A program made the translations under genes and the position numbers. From assembly GCF_004208415.1 (NCBI RefSeq), contig NZ_CP035758.1:4650001-4714000 (forward strand): a stretch of DNA of 64,000 nucleotides, written 5' to 3'. Positions 47,749 to 58,600 of this stretch are shown here, in pieces. The notes under the pieces are model-generated. The model made no database searches and was not told the DNA's origin. It was given only the letters and a program-made list of their open reading frames with translations. The stretch comes from Ktedonosporobacter rubrisoli (GTDB lineage: Bacteria; Chloroflexota; Ktedonobacteria; Ktedonobacterales; Ktedonobacteraceae). Positions within the stretch are counted from its first letter, which is position 1, and each line of letters begins with the position of its first letter.

Positions 47749-48394
47749 GCTGCAGCCTGCTGATCGCGAAAACAAGCTAATAGCACTCCATCAACGTATC
47801 CTCTCCTGCCGTCTCTGCCAGGAGAGAGGGTATATTGCCACGGCTCGGCCTATTGTACAGGGACGTGCTAACGATCGGATCTTCTTGATAGGACAGGCTC
47901 CCGGTCACCTCTCTGTAGCTAGAGGCGTTCCATTTAGCGGACCAGGAGGACGTGTTCTGCAAAAATGGCTTGAGCGCGCGGGTTTCCCGCCTGGTTATCT
48001 GCATGAACACGTCTACCTTAGTTCTCTGACCCACTGCGATCCAGGCAAAAACCCCAAAGGAAGTGGAGATAGACGGCCTTCACCACAAGAGCTAGCTCTT
48101 TGCAAACCCTTCCTGGAAGCCGAGCTGAACCTTGTGCAGCCTCGTGTAGTGCTACTTGTTGGCACAATGGCCATAGAGGCCTTTCTGGGGAAAGCCAGGC
48201 TAGAAGATATTATCGGTACCTACCAGGAAATAGAGAAGAGGCTTTTTTTGCCCTTACCTCATCCATCAGGGGTAAGTCGCTGGCTCAACGCACCTGAACA
48301 TCAGCACTTACTCGCTCAAGCCCTTGAGCATCTTGCCCGTTGGCGCAACGAATATGGACTCCAGGGCGGGCAGGCACAACCAGGATCAAACTAA
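47729..48394 (+). CDS. Uracil-DNA glycosylase family (4Fe-4S type)
   Basis: 221 residues. The family 4/5 fold is shown by CRLCQERG near the N-terminus, the IFLIGQAPGHLSVARGVPFSGPGGRVLQKWL active-site region, HVYLSSLTHCDPG, VLLVGTMAIEAFLG, and PLPHPSGVSRWLN. The Cys residues (CRLC, HCDPG, LCKPF) fit the 4Fe-4S cluster of this group. It removes uracil from DNA. It starts within the flavin reductase gene (20-nt overlap; in-frame ATG also at 47732). Its stop codon overlaps that of the convergent SufU gene. Confidence 0.87.
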   Translation: MMRNLPKLQPADRENKLIALHQRILSCRLCQERGYIATARPIVQGRANDRIFLIGQAPGHLSVARGVPFSGPGGRVLQKWLERAGFPPGYLHEHVYLSSLTHCDPGKNPKGSGDRRPSPQELALCKPFLEAELNLVQPRVVLLVGTMAIEAFLGKARLEDIIGTYQEIEKRLFLPLPHPSGVSRWLNAPEHQHLLAQALEHLARWRNEYGLQGGQAQPGSN

Positions 48395-48789
48395 TCCTGG
48401 CTGGCCGCCTTATGCATGCGAAACTCATGTACCCCTTTCTTCAAGGTGCCGAGCGCAAGTGTGGCACAGGTCGGACGCGTCATGACCAGTTCGCGCCCAA
48501 GTTGCTCGATGAGATCTTCAAAGCTCATTTCTTCTATCTCTTCGGCTGTCATCCCTTCCACAAGTTCGGTCACATATGAGGCTGCCGCCTTGCTAATGGT
48601 ACATCCCTCGCCTTCCCAATTGATGGCCTCAACTTTGCCATCCTCGTTAAAGCGCGCATGCATAGTAATAATATCGGCGCAGCCGGGATTGCCACCACTC
48701 AAGCTTACATCTGGATGCTCTAATGAACCATAATTGCGTGGATTCTCATAGTGATCCATCAAAAATTCGATAGCTTCCTGGCGATCCAT
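48391..48789 (-). CDS. Fe-S cluster scaffold SufU/IscU-like protein
   Basis: 132 residues with the three conserved cysteines of the scaffold: GGNPGCADIITMH, EGEGCTISKAAASYV and PTCATLALGTLKKG, around a helix rich in Glu. SufU in Gram-positive bacteria is a zinc-dependent sulfur carrier rather than a true scaffold; IscU is similar. No sufBCD or iscS gene is nearby. The ATG has GAAAGGTAG upstream. Confidence 0.88.
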   Translation of the reverse strand: MDRQEAIEFLMDHYENPRNYGSLEHPDVSLSGGNPGCADIITMHARFNEDGKVEAINWEGEGCTISKAAASYVTELVEGMTAEEIEEMSFEDLIEQLGRELVMTRPTCATLALGTLKKGVHEFRMHKAASQD

Positions 48790-48992
48790 AAACCCTACCT
48801 TTCAAAATGTGGTAACAAACGCTGGTGAATACGCGTTAGTCATGAACATCTCTCCACACAGCATAACCACTTATATCTCAATTGTCTATTGCTCCTTACA
48901 GTATAAAGGGTCTCCACACAAACCTGAGCGTTCTCCCCTCTACCATTTTACCAATTTCCGCTCAATGCGGTTTAGCCAGCGCTCTACAGCAG

Positions 48993-49874
48993 CTATTTCT
49001 CAATAGGAGCACGCACCATATTCCCCCATTCAGTCCAGGAACCATCGTAGTTACGCACTCGCGGGAAGCCAAGCAACTTTGCCAGCACAAACCAGGTAAG
49101 GGCAGAACGTTCACCAATACGGCAGTAGGTAATAACATCTTTATCGGGCGTTATGTCCTGCCCCAGATAGATTTGCCGTAGCTCTTCGACACACTTGAAT
49201 GTAGCATCGGCATTCAGAGCTACTGACCAGGGAATATTCCTGGCTCCTGGAATATGGCCTCCCCGCTGAGCTCCCTCCTGGGGGTATTCCTGCATGTGCA
49301 GTAACTCACCGCTATACTCCTGAGGCGAGCGTACATCGATGAGTCTACGCTCCGAATTGCGTAGGCCGGGCCACACAGTCCCATGGAAAGCCCGAATCGT
49401 CTCGTCTGCCTGTTGCGCTGTATAGGATGTGCACTCAAAATGAGGTACATCTCTGGTCATTTCACGTCTCTCGGCCTCCCATTTTAGCCGTCCACCATTC
49501 ATGATCTTCAGCCTCTTGTGGCCGTATAAAGTAAACAGCCAGAAAGCGTAACAGGCGTACCAATTGTTCCGATCACCATAGAAAACAACTGTCGTGGTAT
49601 TTGTAATTCCCCAGCGACTCATCAGCTGTTCAAAGCCCTGTTGATCGATAAAATCGCGCGTGATTTTATCCTGCACATCCACATGCCAGTTGAGTTTCAC
49701 AGCCCCGGGAATATGGCCAATCTCGTAGAGCAGCACATCCTCATCGGCTTCTATGAGTCGAACAGCAGAAGTATTGAGATGCTCTGCTACCCATGCGGTT
49801 TCTACCAGAACTTCTGGATAAACGTAGCCAGAAAGCGCGCCTATTCCCGACGCCACTGTCTCTATACCAGACAT
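48993..49874 (-). CDS. Thiosulfate sulfurtransferase (two-domain rhodanese), copy 2
   Basis: 293 residues; the order and motifs match copy 1 (CRIGERSA active loop, YEIGHIPGAVKLNW, RGGHIPGARNIPW, IRNYDGSWTEWG-like end), with a ~10-residue longer N-terminus. It is about 5 kb away from copy 1 on the same strand. The two diverge in many positions, so this is an older duplication. ATG has AGGAAGGAAC upstream. Confidence 0.92.
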   Translation of the reverse strand: MSGIETVASGIGALSGYVYPEVLVETAWVAEHLNTSAVRLIEADEDVLLYEIGHIPGAVKLNWHVDVQDKITRDFIDQQGFEQLMSRWGITNTTTVVFYGDRNNWYACYAFWLFTLYGHKRLKIMNGGRLKWEAERREMTRDVPHFECTSYTAQQADETIRAFHGTVWPGLRNSERRLIDVRSPQEYSGELLHMQEYPQEGAQRGGHIPGARNIPWSVALNADATFKCVEELRQIYLGQDITPDKDVITYCRIGERSALTWFVLAKLLGFPRVRNYDGSWTEWGNMVRAPIEK

Positions 49875-50042
49875 GGAACGTTCCTTCCTAAAATATATAT
49901 GTACACTCGCCAGCTCCTTCGCCTGTAAAGGAGTCGAGCAAGTGATGAGGTCTTAACAGCCACTATTGCTGCCAGTAGAAGAGCTCTTCAACTCTGGCAG
50001 CTCATAATTATACTGTTTTATATTCTACCTCCGGACTCGGAA

Positions 50043-52325
50043 TTAAACAAGGGTTTGGGCGCTTCCTTTGCTCCAGGCCAGGAGACGCTCTGCCAGAGCA
50101 GTATTGCGCTGCGCGATGCGCGCATTTCTCACAGCGATTTCTAGGGCCTGGGGCTGGCCAACAAGCACACAAAAACGCTTGGCCCGTGTAATAGCTGTAT
50201 AGAGCAGATTGCGCTGTAAGAGCATGCGATGCTGAAGCACAAGGGGAAGAACGATAGCGGGATATTCACTCCCCTGGCTCTTATGCACCGTCACCGCATA
50301 AGCTAACGTTAACTCATCTAATTCGTTAAAATCATAACTCACGAATGTTGATCCAGTCTCTTCCACAAACTCTACTTTGGCCGTCGCGTTCTCACGGCTA
50401 ATACTGCGTATCCAACCTATATCGCCATTAAACACGCCCTTATCATAATTGTTGCGCGTTTGCATCACCTTATCCCCAACACGTAGTATATGATCCCCTA
50501 GTTCCACCTGGGCAAAAGCGCGAGGATTCAAGCGCTCCTGCAGGCACTCATTCAGCATAGTAACCCCTATCGGCCCTTTATACATCGGGGCCAATACTTG
50601 AATGTCGGTCAATGGATTAAAGTGATAGCGCGCCGGCAAACGGCGCTGGACCAGATCTAGAATGAGTTGCTGAGCCCGCATAGGGTCTTCCTCGGCCATA
50701 AAAAAGAAATCGCTGTTGGCCTCAATTTTCGTTGAGGGCATAGCACCTGCATTGATACGGTGCGCATTCACAATGATTTTACTCTGCTGGGCCTGCCGAA
50801 AAAGCTCGGTAAGCCGTACCGTAGGTATTGCTTCGCCAGCCAATAAATCATGGAGCACATTTCCCGGGCCGACTGAAGGTAGTTGATCAGCATCTCCAAC
50901 CAATAATAAATGGGCTTCGCGCGGAAGAGCTTTCAAAAGATGATAAAAAAGCAAAATATCAACCATTGAGAACTCATCAACAATAACGAATTGATGTGAG
51001 AGCGGCCTATCCTCATTACGCTGATAACTATTGTCATGCGGCGCATATTCCAGCAAACGGTGAAGGGTCTGAGCCTGCACTCCGGTGGCCTCAGCAAGCC
51101 GCTTTGCCGCCCGCCCGGTAGGCGCAGCCAGAGCAACATCAACTTTGCGATTGCGCAACAACATGAGCAGGGCCCGAATGGAAGTCGATTTTCCTGTTCC
51201 TGGTCCACCTGTCAGGATACATACCTTATTATTATAAGCCATTTGCACAGCAGCTCGCTGCTTCTCTGTTAAATGCATATTCCGTTTCTGTTTAAGCAGA
51301 ACGAAGACTGTATCCCACAATTTTTGCGGCGCAGGTGGCAGCGAGCTAGGAGAATTTAGGAGACTTCGTAAAAGGCGCGCCGAACCACTCTCCGCGTACC
51401 AGAACGGCCCATAATAAATTCTTGCCTGTAGATTGGTTGGCTCCGCACTATCTTCCTCCGCAGCCCATTCGTCATCAAGAGTGGCCGTGGCTGCTGCTTC
51501 TGGTGGCTCAACAAAGATATCTTGCTCGCTCCGTAAGATATCAAGTGCATGTGGCAGGATTTCCGGCGAAGCTTTCAAGGCCTCTGAAGCCCGTTGCATA
51601 AGATCGGCTTCGCGCAAAAAACAGTGTCCCTCTTCATTAGCAGCCTGCGTGAGCACATACTTCAAGCCGCTGGCAAGGCGAGGCAAACTATCAGGCGGTA
51701 ACCCCAGTTTCACAGCGATCTCATCGGCAGTGCGAAAGCCAATACCATGCACTTCCTGCGCTAGTTGATAGGGATTTGCGCGAATGACTTTTATCGATTC
51801 CTTACCATACTGCTTATAGATGCGCGTCGCCACATTGATCGAGACATCATGTGACTGCAAGAAGAGATGCAATTCTTTTATTTCGCTCTGCTCGGCCCAG
51901 GCCTTGATAATCTGGTTACAATCCTTAGCTCCTATCCCCTTCACTTCGCGCAGACGCTCAGGCTGCTGCTCAATAATGGCAAGTGTCTGCTCGCCAAAAT
52001 GCTCAACAATCAGGCTTGCCTTCTTCGGCCCTATCCCTTTAATCAAGCCGGAACTGAGATAGCGAATGATACCTTCGGTAGAAGCTGGTAGGCGCTGAGT
52101 AAAGCTGGTTACGCGCAATTGCTTGCCGTAGCGCGGATCGTTTTCCCATTCGCCTTCTACTGTGAGCAGTTCCCCGGTACGAATACCCGGCATAATGCCG
52201 ACGAGAGTCGTTAGATCATCGCGAAAGAGCCGCCCACTATCTTTGGGGCGAAAACGCGCTACAGTATAGTGATTATCTTCATTACGAAAGACGATGTTTT
52301 CAACAGAACCTTCAAGCGCTGGCAT
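50043..52325 (-). CDS. recD2: RecD2-like DNA helicase
   Basis: A 760-residue superfamily 1B 5'-3' helicase. RecD2 differs from RecD by its N-terminal OB/HhH part (IVFRNEDNHYTVARF, SGLIKGIGPKKASLIVEHFG, LREVKGIGAKDCNQI). The motor has Walker A TGGPGTGKSTS (~residue 370), VDEFSMVD, LLVGDADQLPSVGPG, and the last motifs YAVTVHKSQGSEYPAIVLPL and LYTAITRAKRFCVLVG. An insertion at ~280-330 is rich in Ala and Glu and is probably disordered. It unwinds DNA in repair. No recB/recC is near, as expected for RecD2. Confidence 0.93.
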   Translation of the reverse strand: MPALEGSVENIVFRNEDNHYTVARFRPKDSGRLFRDDLTTLVGIMPGIRTGELLTVEGEWENDPRYGKQLRVTSFTQRLPASTEGIIRYLSSGLIKGIGPKKASLIVEHFGEQTLAIIEQQPERLREVKGIGAKDCNQIIKAWAEQSEIKELHLFLQSHDVSINVATRIYKQYGKESIKVIRANPYQLAQEVHGIGFRTADEIAVKLGLPPDSLPRLASGLKYVLTQAANEEGHCFLREADLMQRASEALKASPEILPHALDILRSEQDIFVEPPEAAATATLDDEWAAEEDSAEPTNLQARIYYGPFWYAESGSARLLRSLLNSPSSLPPAPQKLWDTVFVLLKQKRNMHLTEKQRAAVQMAYNNKVCILTGGPGTGKSTSIRALLMLLRNRKVDVALAAPTGRAAKRLAEATGVQAQTLHRLLEYAPHDNSYQRNEDRPLSHQFVIVDEFSMVDILLFYHLLKALPREAHLLLVGDADQLPSVGPGNVLHDLLAGEAIPTVRLTELFRQAQQSKIIVNAHRINAGAMPSTKIEANSDFFFMAEEDPMRAQQLILDLVQRRLPARYHFNPLTDIQVLAPMYKGPIGVTMLNECLQERLNPRAFAQVELGDHILRVGDKVMQTRNNYDKGVFNGDIGWIRSISRENATAKVEFVEETGSTFVSYDFNELDELTLAYAVTVHKSQGSEYPAIVLPLVLQHRMLLQRNLLYTAITRAKRFCVLVGQPQALEIAVRNARIAQRNTALAERLLAWSKGSAQTLV

Positions 52326-52484
52326 ATTTATCTATTCCACTAGCAGAACATCATAATGGTAAATATCACCAATTTATCTTAACACAGTTGTCTGAACACT
52401 GGAAACTGTTTTTGACAACAGCTTTATCTCGGGCTATTAGATGTTACAGAAAATTCCATAGCCCGGACTAAGGCCTCTTCGGGC

Positions 52485-52513
52485 TTGACAAAATGGCCTA
52501 TTCAGCTTACAAT
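52485..52513 (+). promoter_or_regulatory. Promoter for the 52611 gene
   Basis: TTGACA (52485-52490), 17-nt spacer, TACAAT (52508-52513), ~98 nt before the ATG. Confidence 0.7.
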
Positions 52514-52610
52514 TACAAGTAACAGTTGTTACTTGTTCTAATTTTGAAACTAGTGTGCTGCCAGCAACGTAAAGATACTACAGAATATATGATGTAGGAG
52601 ACGTCCACTT

Positions 52611-53387
52611 ATGAGTCAGCCGATGAATAGTTTATTAGCTGATGCTCACCTTCGGTTGATGATTATGCACAGGCTGCCACAGCTTTATCGCTACTTCCAG
52701 CCAATATCAATAGCGCAACTCCAAAATCAGATAGAGAAAGCTGTTACTCCTGAGCAACTTGACCAGGCAGTTAATGCGTTGCAGGAGCGCATCTGGAAAC
52801 TGCCAGTTCAGGATCAGCAGCTCTTAAGAAACCGCCTTGTGCAAATCCTGAGCACCCATGCCCTAAATGCTAACTACTCTTCTTTACGTCTGCAAGCGGC
52901 CCAATGGCTACGCTTATTGGCTCAGGCCGGCCTTATTAGCAATCCTCAAGAAATTTTTGTGACGCTGGTTACAGCTACCATGATCTGGTCAGAAAAGCTG
53001 AGCTATTTGAGGCTCATCGCCGATTGCTTCCTGGCTTTTCACTATCCTTACCCGGCTTTCGCCTGGCACCTCTTCCCTGATAACCAGACATTCTATCCAC
53101 TTGCCCCTTTATTGAAGCAGGCCAATGAGGCTATGCAAGAAGCGCTTATAGCTATCTTCGCTGAGCTATCGGATCTCAACGATCCACAAATTATCGATTA
53201 TCTACTCCCGGTAGCCCTTAGCTGGTCAAACCATGCTAATGCCGATTACCGCCGCCAGGTGACACCCGTACTGGCCCATATAAACCATAAGAGCTCGCAG
53301 GAAGCCCTCAAGCGCCTGCAGTTTGATGCCGATCCTATTGTGCGCGCTAGCGCTAAACAGGCGGCAAGCAATAGCCGCGTGATCTAA
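52611..53387 (+). CDS. Helical protein of unknown function (HEAT-repeat-like)
   Basis: 258 residues, nearly all helical. The C-terminal part (SDLNDPQIIDYLLPVALSW..., EALKRLQFDADPIVRASAKQA) has the spaced hydrophobic and proline pattern of HEAT/PBS repeats. No catalytic motif is recognised. The ATG follows AGGAG and there is a good promoter. The gene is alone. An adaptor role would be a guess. Confidence 0.6.
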   Translation: MSQPMNSLLADAHLRLMIMHRLPQLYRYFQPISIAQLQNQIEKAVTPEQLDQAVNALQERIWKLPVQDQQLLRNRLVQILSTHALNANYSSLRLQAAQWLRLLAQAGLISNPQEIFVTLVTATMIWSEKLSYLRLIADCFLAFHYPYPAFAWHLFPDNQTFYPLAPLLKQANEAMQEALIAIFAELSDLNDPQIIDYLLPVALSWSNHANADYRRQVTPVLAHINHKSSQEALKRLQFDADPIVRASAKQAASNSRVI

Positions 53388-53614
53388 GTCTCCAATACAT
53401 AAAAGAGTACTAATTCGATCAGCTATACTTATTGCCACCGGACGATGAAGCGCTTCTTTATCTAGCTCGGCGGCACTTTACTTACCGAATAAGTACTCAC
53501 ATATTGAGTATATCATACTTTCCTATTTCCTATCTATCCTTGCCAGTAAGGGATAGCAGAAGAGGAAGTTTGCAGCATTGCGCCTGCCATTGGATTTTTT
53601 CTAGCTTCATTCAC

Positions 53615-54972
53615 TTAGCAAGCCGGGTCGGCATTCTTTTCCCTCAAGTCGTCCCGCAAACTCCTGGCCAGAAACGCGAGTATTTCCTGCCAGGAATCGG
53701 CACTCGCCCTGGCCTGAAAGGATGCCTCACCGCCAAAACTGATAAGCGCGGGACCGGCTGCCAGCTCAAGCGCGGGTGGCAAAGAGGGTAGCCCATAAGG
53801 GAAGCAAACAAAATGTCCTGTCCGCTCGTAGCATAGAAGCTTAACAGAATAGGGATGATTGGATTTTTTTAGCCGCTTTACAACTAGCTCGGCATAGAAC
53901 TCCGAGGGCCAGAGCTGATCATCTTTGCCCACGATAAGCAACAGTGGACCGCTTATATTCTCGACAGGAATAGCAGTCTCATCAGTTTCGTTGAGGTTTT
54001 GGGTACCTTTCACAAAGGCTGCTTTCCCACTAAATGGTTTATGGCGTATGAATAGCCAAAAATTGCGCATCACATCGAGGAACTCCCACTTTAGCTGGAC
54101 ATATGGCAAGGGCTTGCCTTGATACGTCCAGGCAGATTGAGAGACCGGCTGCATACTACGCAGCCCAGACTGCACGTAGGCGCTCGGCGAACAACTCACA
54201 ACAGCCTTAATCTCGGGAAAAGTTGCGCCGAGCAGCAGAGCGAGTTCACCGCCTCTTGAAAAGCCAATCACCGCTATTTTTTGCCCGTCGATTCCTTTCT
54301 GTGCCTGGAGCCACTGGATCACAGAGGCAAAATATTCAAGGGGAATCTCGATGAGATCTCTGGGACAATCTTCTATCCCAGAAGATCCACTAAAATAAGC
54401 CAGAGACAGTCCAGCATAACCACGCGATGCTAGTAAAGAAGCTGCGCATTCTCGCATTCCACCATCCGAGCCATTGAGAATAAGAGCTACTGGATGTGGT
54501 CCAGTGCCGGGCGGCATAAATAGGGTTCCTACGAAATCTTGATCCGTGATCGGTATACGGATAACCTCAGGGGCAGCAAAGAAGCGCTGTATACTGGCAG
54601 TGGCAACAACTGTCCCCGCAACTTCTGCCCGAAAATTTATCGTCAGGGGCGTGGGTTATTTCGGGCAAAGAAAGTTTTTTCCTTCTTACCCTTTTCTATG
54701 ACAGACATGGACCAGAAGAGCCCCATAGGATCAACTTCTGTGTAGCTGCCCGCTAAGGGCTTCTGGACGTTGAGGTCTATTCGCCCTTGCGCATCAGCGA
54801 CGAAGGTTGCAGCTGATTGCCAGCATTGACGAAAGCCATCAAGCATCTGTGCATGAATAGTGGCATGTTGATGAGGCTGTAAACCCAGAAGGCAAAGAGA
54901 AACTGGCTCGTCTATCAAAGAGGTTTGCGGAGTAATTTTAAACTGGCATGACGAGGTTATCGGTTGGATCAT
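53615..54972 (-). pseudogene. BAAT/acyl-CoA thioesterase family gene, broken by a single-base frameshift
   Basis: Two frames together give the usual two-domain protein. The first (54972-54643) is the N-terminal BAAT domain: SLIDEPVSLCLLGLQPHQHA, a later SAATFVADAQGRIDL and YTEVDPMGLFWSM. The second (in frame from ~54650 to 53615) holds the alpha/beta hydrolase: VALILNGSDGGM, GFSRGGELALLLG with the nucleophile Ser, VGKDDQLWPS and RTGHFVCFPYG. One extra C in the C-runs near 54646-54655 would join them (..NNP.PLTINFRAE). Such enzymes hydrolyse acyl-CoA or conjugate amino acids. The deletion may be real or a sequencing error. Confidence 0.82.
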
Positions 54973-55653
54973 TATAACTTACACCTCTTATTTCTCAGTA
55001 AGAGCAGGAATGGGCAATCTCGACTAGCGAGACTATACCAGATAGAGAGAAACGTTTAACCATCCTTGCCTTTTGTCATGTGTACGCGATCCATAAGGGT
55101 AGTTTGTCTCAATATTCCATCTAGAGTGTAGCAGATCAGTATAGCGCTGTCCAGATGCACAAACGCACTCGACACAATTTTTGCCTTGCGCTGGCACTAC
55201 TCAACCCTTCGGCTCCTCACGTCCCGATCCGTGGCAAGAAATAATTGGCTTGCTCCGTCCAAACAAAATTTTTGATATGCAGAAGAGGGAAGAGAGGCCG
55301 TCCGTATGGTACAATAGTTGAGGACATTATCCATCGGCGGATAAGCTGGCGTTGCTGCTCTCACAGACGAGATATATGAAAGGTGCAGCCCTTCACCTGA
55401 GATCCGGGGCAACATGTAAACCTGCTGTATGAACCGCGGGTTAGCGAATTGACTCCGATTTTCCTTCCTCTGTGTGGCCCTCTGGCGGCAGCAACATGAG
55501 CGTAGCAAGGCCCTGGAACAGATAGGCTAAACTGTTGTTAAGTCAATGCAGACTAGGTTATAATGTCTAAGATTAGAGAAATTTCATTACCAAAAAACAG
55601 CATTTCGTTTTCCACATTTTTTTGCACACTCAAAGAGCAGATAGGCACGAGCG
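54973..55653. other. Intergenic region before the SARP regulator
   Basis: 681 nt. A promoter candidate TTGTTA (55535-55540), 18 nt, TATAAT (55559-55564) lies ~90 nt before the regulator. A 103-codon - strand frame (55508-55197) has no family and is doubtful. A small hairpin TTATCC / GGATAA is at ~55328-55344. Confidence 0.45.
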
Positions 55654-58600
55654 ATGAACAATAAAGTCACCTATCGCCAGCAGTTCACGCGCTGCGGAAA
55701 ACAGCGTTGCCGCAAATGTAGAGAGGGGTCAGGACACGGGCCTTACTGGTACGCCTACTGGAGCGAGAAAGGACGTACCGTTAGCAAGTACATAGGCATA
55801 CATCTCCCCGAGGATATCGCAGCAGCGCAAGATACCTCAGGAGAGATAGAGCGGGAAATTATTTACAATGTAAGCGCTCCTACTTCGTCAACGCCTATTT
55901 TACGTATTTATCTACTTGGTCAGTTCCGCATCGAGCGCAAGAGTGGGAGCGATTGGTGTGCCATTGATAGTCGGGCCTGGCATCGCCGGCGAGCGCGCGC
56001 CCTTTTAGGCTGCCTGCTTAGCAATCCTGGGCGCAGGCTAGGCAGAGAGCAAGTCATGGAGCTTCTATGGCCTGATCTCGACATAGACGTCGCCGCTAAT
56101 CGTCTCAACGGCGCTGTCCATGAGTTACGCCAGATCTTAGAGCCGGAAATAGAGCGACCCGCCGCTTCACGCCTGCTTCGTCTCGAACGCGATATTCTTG
56201 AGCTTGCAGATAGAACGCAAATCTGGGTAGATGCCGAGGAGTTCGAGCGGCGGCTAAAAGAAGCAGAAACAACTACAGATCCCCAACAAGCAGAGCAACT
56301 TCTTGAGGAGGCCGCCGAGCTTTATCGCGGGAGCTACCTGCTGGAAGAGCTTTATTCGGAATGGGCGGCCCCGCGGCGCGATGCCCTACAGCGCAGCTGG
56401 GTGGGCTTACTGCTCAAACTAGCGCATTTACGCGTGGAGCAGGGGGCTTTCGTTAGCGCCATTGAAGCCTTAGATCGCTTGCGCGCCGCTGACCCCAGCA
56501 ACGAAACTGCGCTCCAACGTTTAATGATCCTGCTTACGCAGCTTGATAGACGCGGAGAAGCGCTTCAAATCTATCGTCAGCACGTTGCCATACTCAAACG
56601 CGATTACGAAAGTGAGCCTTTATCCGAGACCCGAGAGCTTTATGAAGCCTTAAGGGAGGGTAAACTTCCAACGCCTCTTACTGCGCCCAAGGGTTCGGCC
56701 ATCCTGGAGCAGCGCAAAGAGGATAGCCTGCCGAATGCTCGTCTTGACCAAACGCAACTCTTAGTTCCACCCTCTTTGTTCGCACGCCCCACGTACCAGC
56801 CGGGCCGCCACAATCAAAGTCCACTTATTGGGCGAGATCAAGAATCCGAAATTATGCGCCAGGTCATGCTAACCGTCGAAGAGGATAGCCAAAAAGTTAT
56901 ACCAGCCGCCGTAAGCATACCTCAGCGCACGTTACCTACAGCTTCTCCTTCAGCACGACCCCGCAAACCACATTTCCTCTTTTTACGGGGTGAAGCTGGC
57001 ATTGGCAAAACCCGCCTGGCAGAAGAACTGAGTATTGAGGCCAATAATCGAAATTGGGCTGTCGCCTGGAGCCGCTCCTACGAGCAGGAACGCACAATCC
57101 CTTATCGGCCCTGGACGGAGCTGTTGCGCACTCTTTTACAAGGTGTCTCTACTTTCTCCGATCTCTCTAATCTTGTCTCTTCCTCCACGCCACTGGCTCA
57201 GCATAGCCTTACTCCCGTTAAGCTCGAACGGTTGGGAGCCTTATTGCCTGAACTTCTCAACAGCTCTCCTCTCGCTCCTGGCCGTGCGCATACCTCACTG
57301 TCACACGAGCAAGAGCGCCTTCATCTGTGGGAAGCAACATTGGGACTCCTTGATGCCTTGAGTAAAGCACATCCACTACTTTTAGTCCTTGATGATCTTC
57401 ATTGGGCCGATGAGAGCAGTATTGAGCTGCTCACTTATCTCACCCATCATCTACAAAACCAGCGAATTCTCTTAATCGCAACCTGCCGGGATGGCGAGCT
57501 TACTCCGCTTCACAAACTCCATGCCTTGGCTGCGGACCTGCGTCGGGAGCAGGCCATTGTTGTAATTTCAGTCAAGCCGCTGACGCACTCGCAGATCGGC
57601 ACCTTGCTGGCTCACTTACCAAAGACCATCGTGCAGAGCATACAGATGCAGGCTGCCGGCAATCCCTTCTTTGCCGAAGAGCTCGCGCGCTATGTAGGAG
57701 CCAATGCCAATAACGAAGATCCCTTTATACCGCTGGCACCCGGCGTCAGAGCGGAAGCCGCCCCCGGCTCTTCAGCGCTGCATATTCCTTTACAGAAAAA
57801 AACGCAGCATGAGGCCATTGCTCACTCGTATCATTCACTGCCCGAAGCCATTGCGGCAGTCCTTGAACGACGTCTTGCCCGCCTGAGCAGCGGCTGCCAG
57901 GCTTTACTGGGCAAAGCTGCCGTATTGGGCGGCTCTTTTGAGCTGCGCCACCTTATACCCATGGCCAGCGAACACAATGAAGACACCATCCTCGATCTAC
58001 TTGAGGAGGCCCTTCAAGCCGGTCTTTTAACTGAAGAAGGCACGGGGGCTTATATCACATATCATTTCTGGCATCCGTTGATTATTAGCCATCTCTATGA
58101 ACGTCTCTCGGCTGCCAGACGCGCACAGCTGCATCGGCGCGCAGCAGAAGCCATTACAATTGCCTATCCAGATGCGCAACATGAAAAAGTTGCCGCCACC
58201 ATTGTTTATCATCTTAGCCGTGGAGGTGGCGATTCGGCAAAAATTGCCTATTATGCCGAGATGGTAGGAAACCAGGCTTACAGGCTCGTTGCCTATTCGG
58301 AAGCCCAGCGTTATTATTTGCAGGCAATCCAGGCCTTTCTCGGCCATAGTCAGCACACGCCAGAAGATACGGAAGTACCCAAGCATCTGCATGCTATCAC
58401 GCCGCAAATGATATCTCAACAATGCCTGCCCAATCCCTTGCATATGTGCTGGCTTTTGGAGCGTGTGGCAGAGTGTAGCGTAGTGCTAGGAAATTTCGAG
58501 GACGCGCGCTATTTATATAGATGCATTCTTAACTTACGTTCTCGCCAGGATTTCCAGCAACAGGTCTCCTCTCCAGAAGTAAGCCCAGATGAACAGCGCC

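Noticed and set aside
55197..55508. 103-codon - strand frame before the SARP gene
   Set aside because: No ribosome site or known domain; Arg- and Cys-rich composition typical of a random frame.
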